Shown here: positions 4,531 to 5,135 of the stretch, in pieces
How the letters are laid out: each line of letters starts with the position of its first letter
Numbering within the stretch: position 1 is the stretch's first letter
NCBI GenBank assembly: GCA_003157945.1
Contig: PMFY01000416.1
Span: forward strand, 1 to 5,135
Direction: 5' to 3'
Origin: Acidimicrobiaceae bacterium
Lineage (GTDB): Bacteria; Actinomycetota; Acidimicrobiia; Acidimicrobiales; RAAP-2
Length of the DNA: 5,135 nt
Made by a program: the position numbers and the translations under genes
The notes under the pieces: model-generated
Told to the model about the DNA's origin: nothing
What the model saw: the letters and a program-made list of their open reading frames with translations, nothing else
The model's database searches: none

Positions 4531-5135
4531 TCAGAAGCCGGTGGGCTCGGTCTCCAGCTCCGGCTCCGACGGCGGACCTTCGTGGTGGAGCGGTCGCAGC
4601 GCCTCGGTGGCCTCCAGCCACAGCAGGGCGTCGTAGCGGCCACCCATGCGGGTCGGCACGTAGTTGCCGGCCTCGCGACGGGGGTCGTAGACCACGCCGA
4701 TCGCCCGGTGACCGAGCCACGACGACGACCACGGCCCGGACAGCCCCCCGTCGAGCTCGAGGACGGCCGGCGCACCCAGGGCGGCGTGGAGCAGGTCCTC
4801 GTGGCTCCCCACCCGGGCGACCGGGACGTCGAGCGCGCTCTCCGTCTCGCCCCATGCCGGCGCGGCCACCACCGATCCGCGGTGGGAGGCGAACCCGATC
4901 AGGGACACACCCTGGTCCCCGACCCGTTGGCGCAGGAGCTGGCCGATGTTGACAAGGCCGGCCCGGGCCATGTCCGTGGCCCGCGCGTCGCCGACGTGGG
5001 TGTTGTGGGCCCATACCAGCCCTTTCGACCCGTCGCCCATGTGCCGGGCCAGCCGCTCGACGGTGTCCACCATGTGGCGGTCCCGCACGTTCCACGACTC
5101 ACGGTCGCCGCGGACCATGATCCGGTAGTAGCGCT
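4531..5135 (-). CDS. Erythromycin esterase family protein, C-terminal part (5' end outside window)
   Basis: The last 201 codons of a protein of the erythromycin-esterase superfamily (EreA/EreB-like, Pfam PF05139 by recall), running off the right edge; the frame is open to 5135 and stops with TGA at 4533-4531. Recognisable segments, in reading order, are RYYRIMVRGDRESWNVRDRHM (start of fragment, split as RYYRIMVRGD and RESWNVRDRHM), the conserved VWAHNTHVGDARATDM with its two histidines (HNTH codons at 5007-4996), VNIGQLLRQR, LIGFASHRGSV, GSHEDLLH, GHRAIGVVYDP and GNYVPTRMGGRYDALLW. Ere enzymes open macrolide lactones through an active site of His and Glu residues; most chromosomal actinobacterial relatives have no proven substrate. 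The tail after LRPLHHEG is Glu/Pro-rich and probably disordered. No signal peptide can be assessed. A resistance role should not be assumed. It is convergent with the glycosidase, 37 bases apart. Confidence 0.9.
   Translation of the reverse strand, partial: RYYRIMVRGDRESWNVRDRHMVDTVERLARHMGDGSKGLVWAHNTHVGDARATDMARAGLVNIGQLLRQRVGDQGVSLIGFASHRGSVVAAPAWGETESALDVPVARVGSHEDLLHAALGAPAVLELDGGLSGPWSSSWLGHRAIGVVYDPRREAGNYVPTRMGGRYDALLWLEATEALRPLHHEGPPSEPELETEPTGF

Noticed and set aside
4002..5095. Minus-strand frames of 257 and 235 residues over the end of the glycosidase and the esterase-family gene
   Set aside because: They overlap clearly coding frames and show no recognisable domain. They are composition artefacts.
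1..5135. Natural-product cluster built around the P450 and esterase
   Set aside because: No synthase, transporter or tailoring set is present, and the genes are in mixed orientations with terminators between them.
4531..5135. Calling the esterase-family gene an antibiotic resistance gene
   Set aside because: Family membership alone does not show macrolide hydrolysis, the N-terminal catalytic part is missing, and no mobile element is nearby.

Overview
The window is very GC-rich with strongly GC-biased third codon positions. It uses GTG starts and short gene spacing, and it encodes a soluble bacterial cytochrome P450, a DUF3293 protein and an erythromycin-esterase-family protein. This points to a high-GC Actinomycetota genome. 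The protein style would fit a member of the Acidimicrobiia, but that is an impression and could not be tested here. No rRNA, tRNA, CRISPR array, insertion sequence or prophage gene is visible.

Layout from left to right. (1) 1-393 (+) is the C-terminal end of a cytochrome P450, cut by the window edge, with the K-helix ExxR and the haem-thiolate loop. (2) 419-877 (+) is a 152-residue DUF3293 protein. It lies 25 bases downstream with its own Shine-Dalgarno site and is probably co-transcribed with the P450. (3) 878-1027 is a convergent intergenic region with a strong 18-base inverted repeat, probably a two-way terminator, and a second GC-rich hairpin before it. (4) 1028-1462 (-) is a small secreted protein of an uncharacterised actinobacterial type. 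(5) 1463-1706 is a 244-base divergent control region. It holds a GGAAT-N18-GTT match facing the small gene, a TACGAT -10 element facing the glycosidase, a stem-loop next to that element, and a pair of direct repeats. (6) 1707-4493 (+) is a large exported family 3 glycoside hydrolase with an inserted PA14 domain and a C-terminal fibronectin-III-like domain, apparently read from a leaderless GTG-start message. (7) 4531-5135 (-) is the C-terminal part of an erythromycin-esterase-family protein, running off the right edge and convergent with the glycosidase.

The most coherent functional unit is the divergent pair in the middle. An exported beta-glycosidase and a small exported helical protein are read away from one control region. 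The glycosidase would cleave terminal beta-linked sugars outside the membrane; the partner's role is unknown. The flanking P450/DUF3293 pair and the esterase-family gene look like ordinary oxidative and general metabolism and show no clear link to the centre. I did not find a convincing new multi-gene system. The points most worth checking are the control region at 1463-1720, the unusual insert in the glycosidase, and the uncharacterised small secreted protein.
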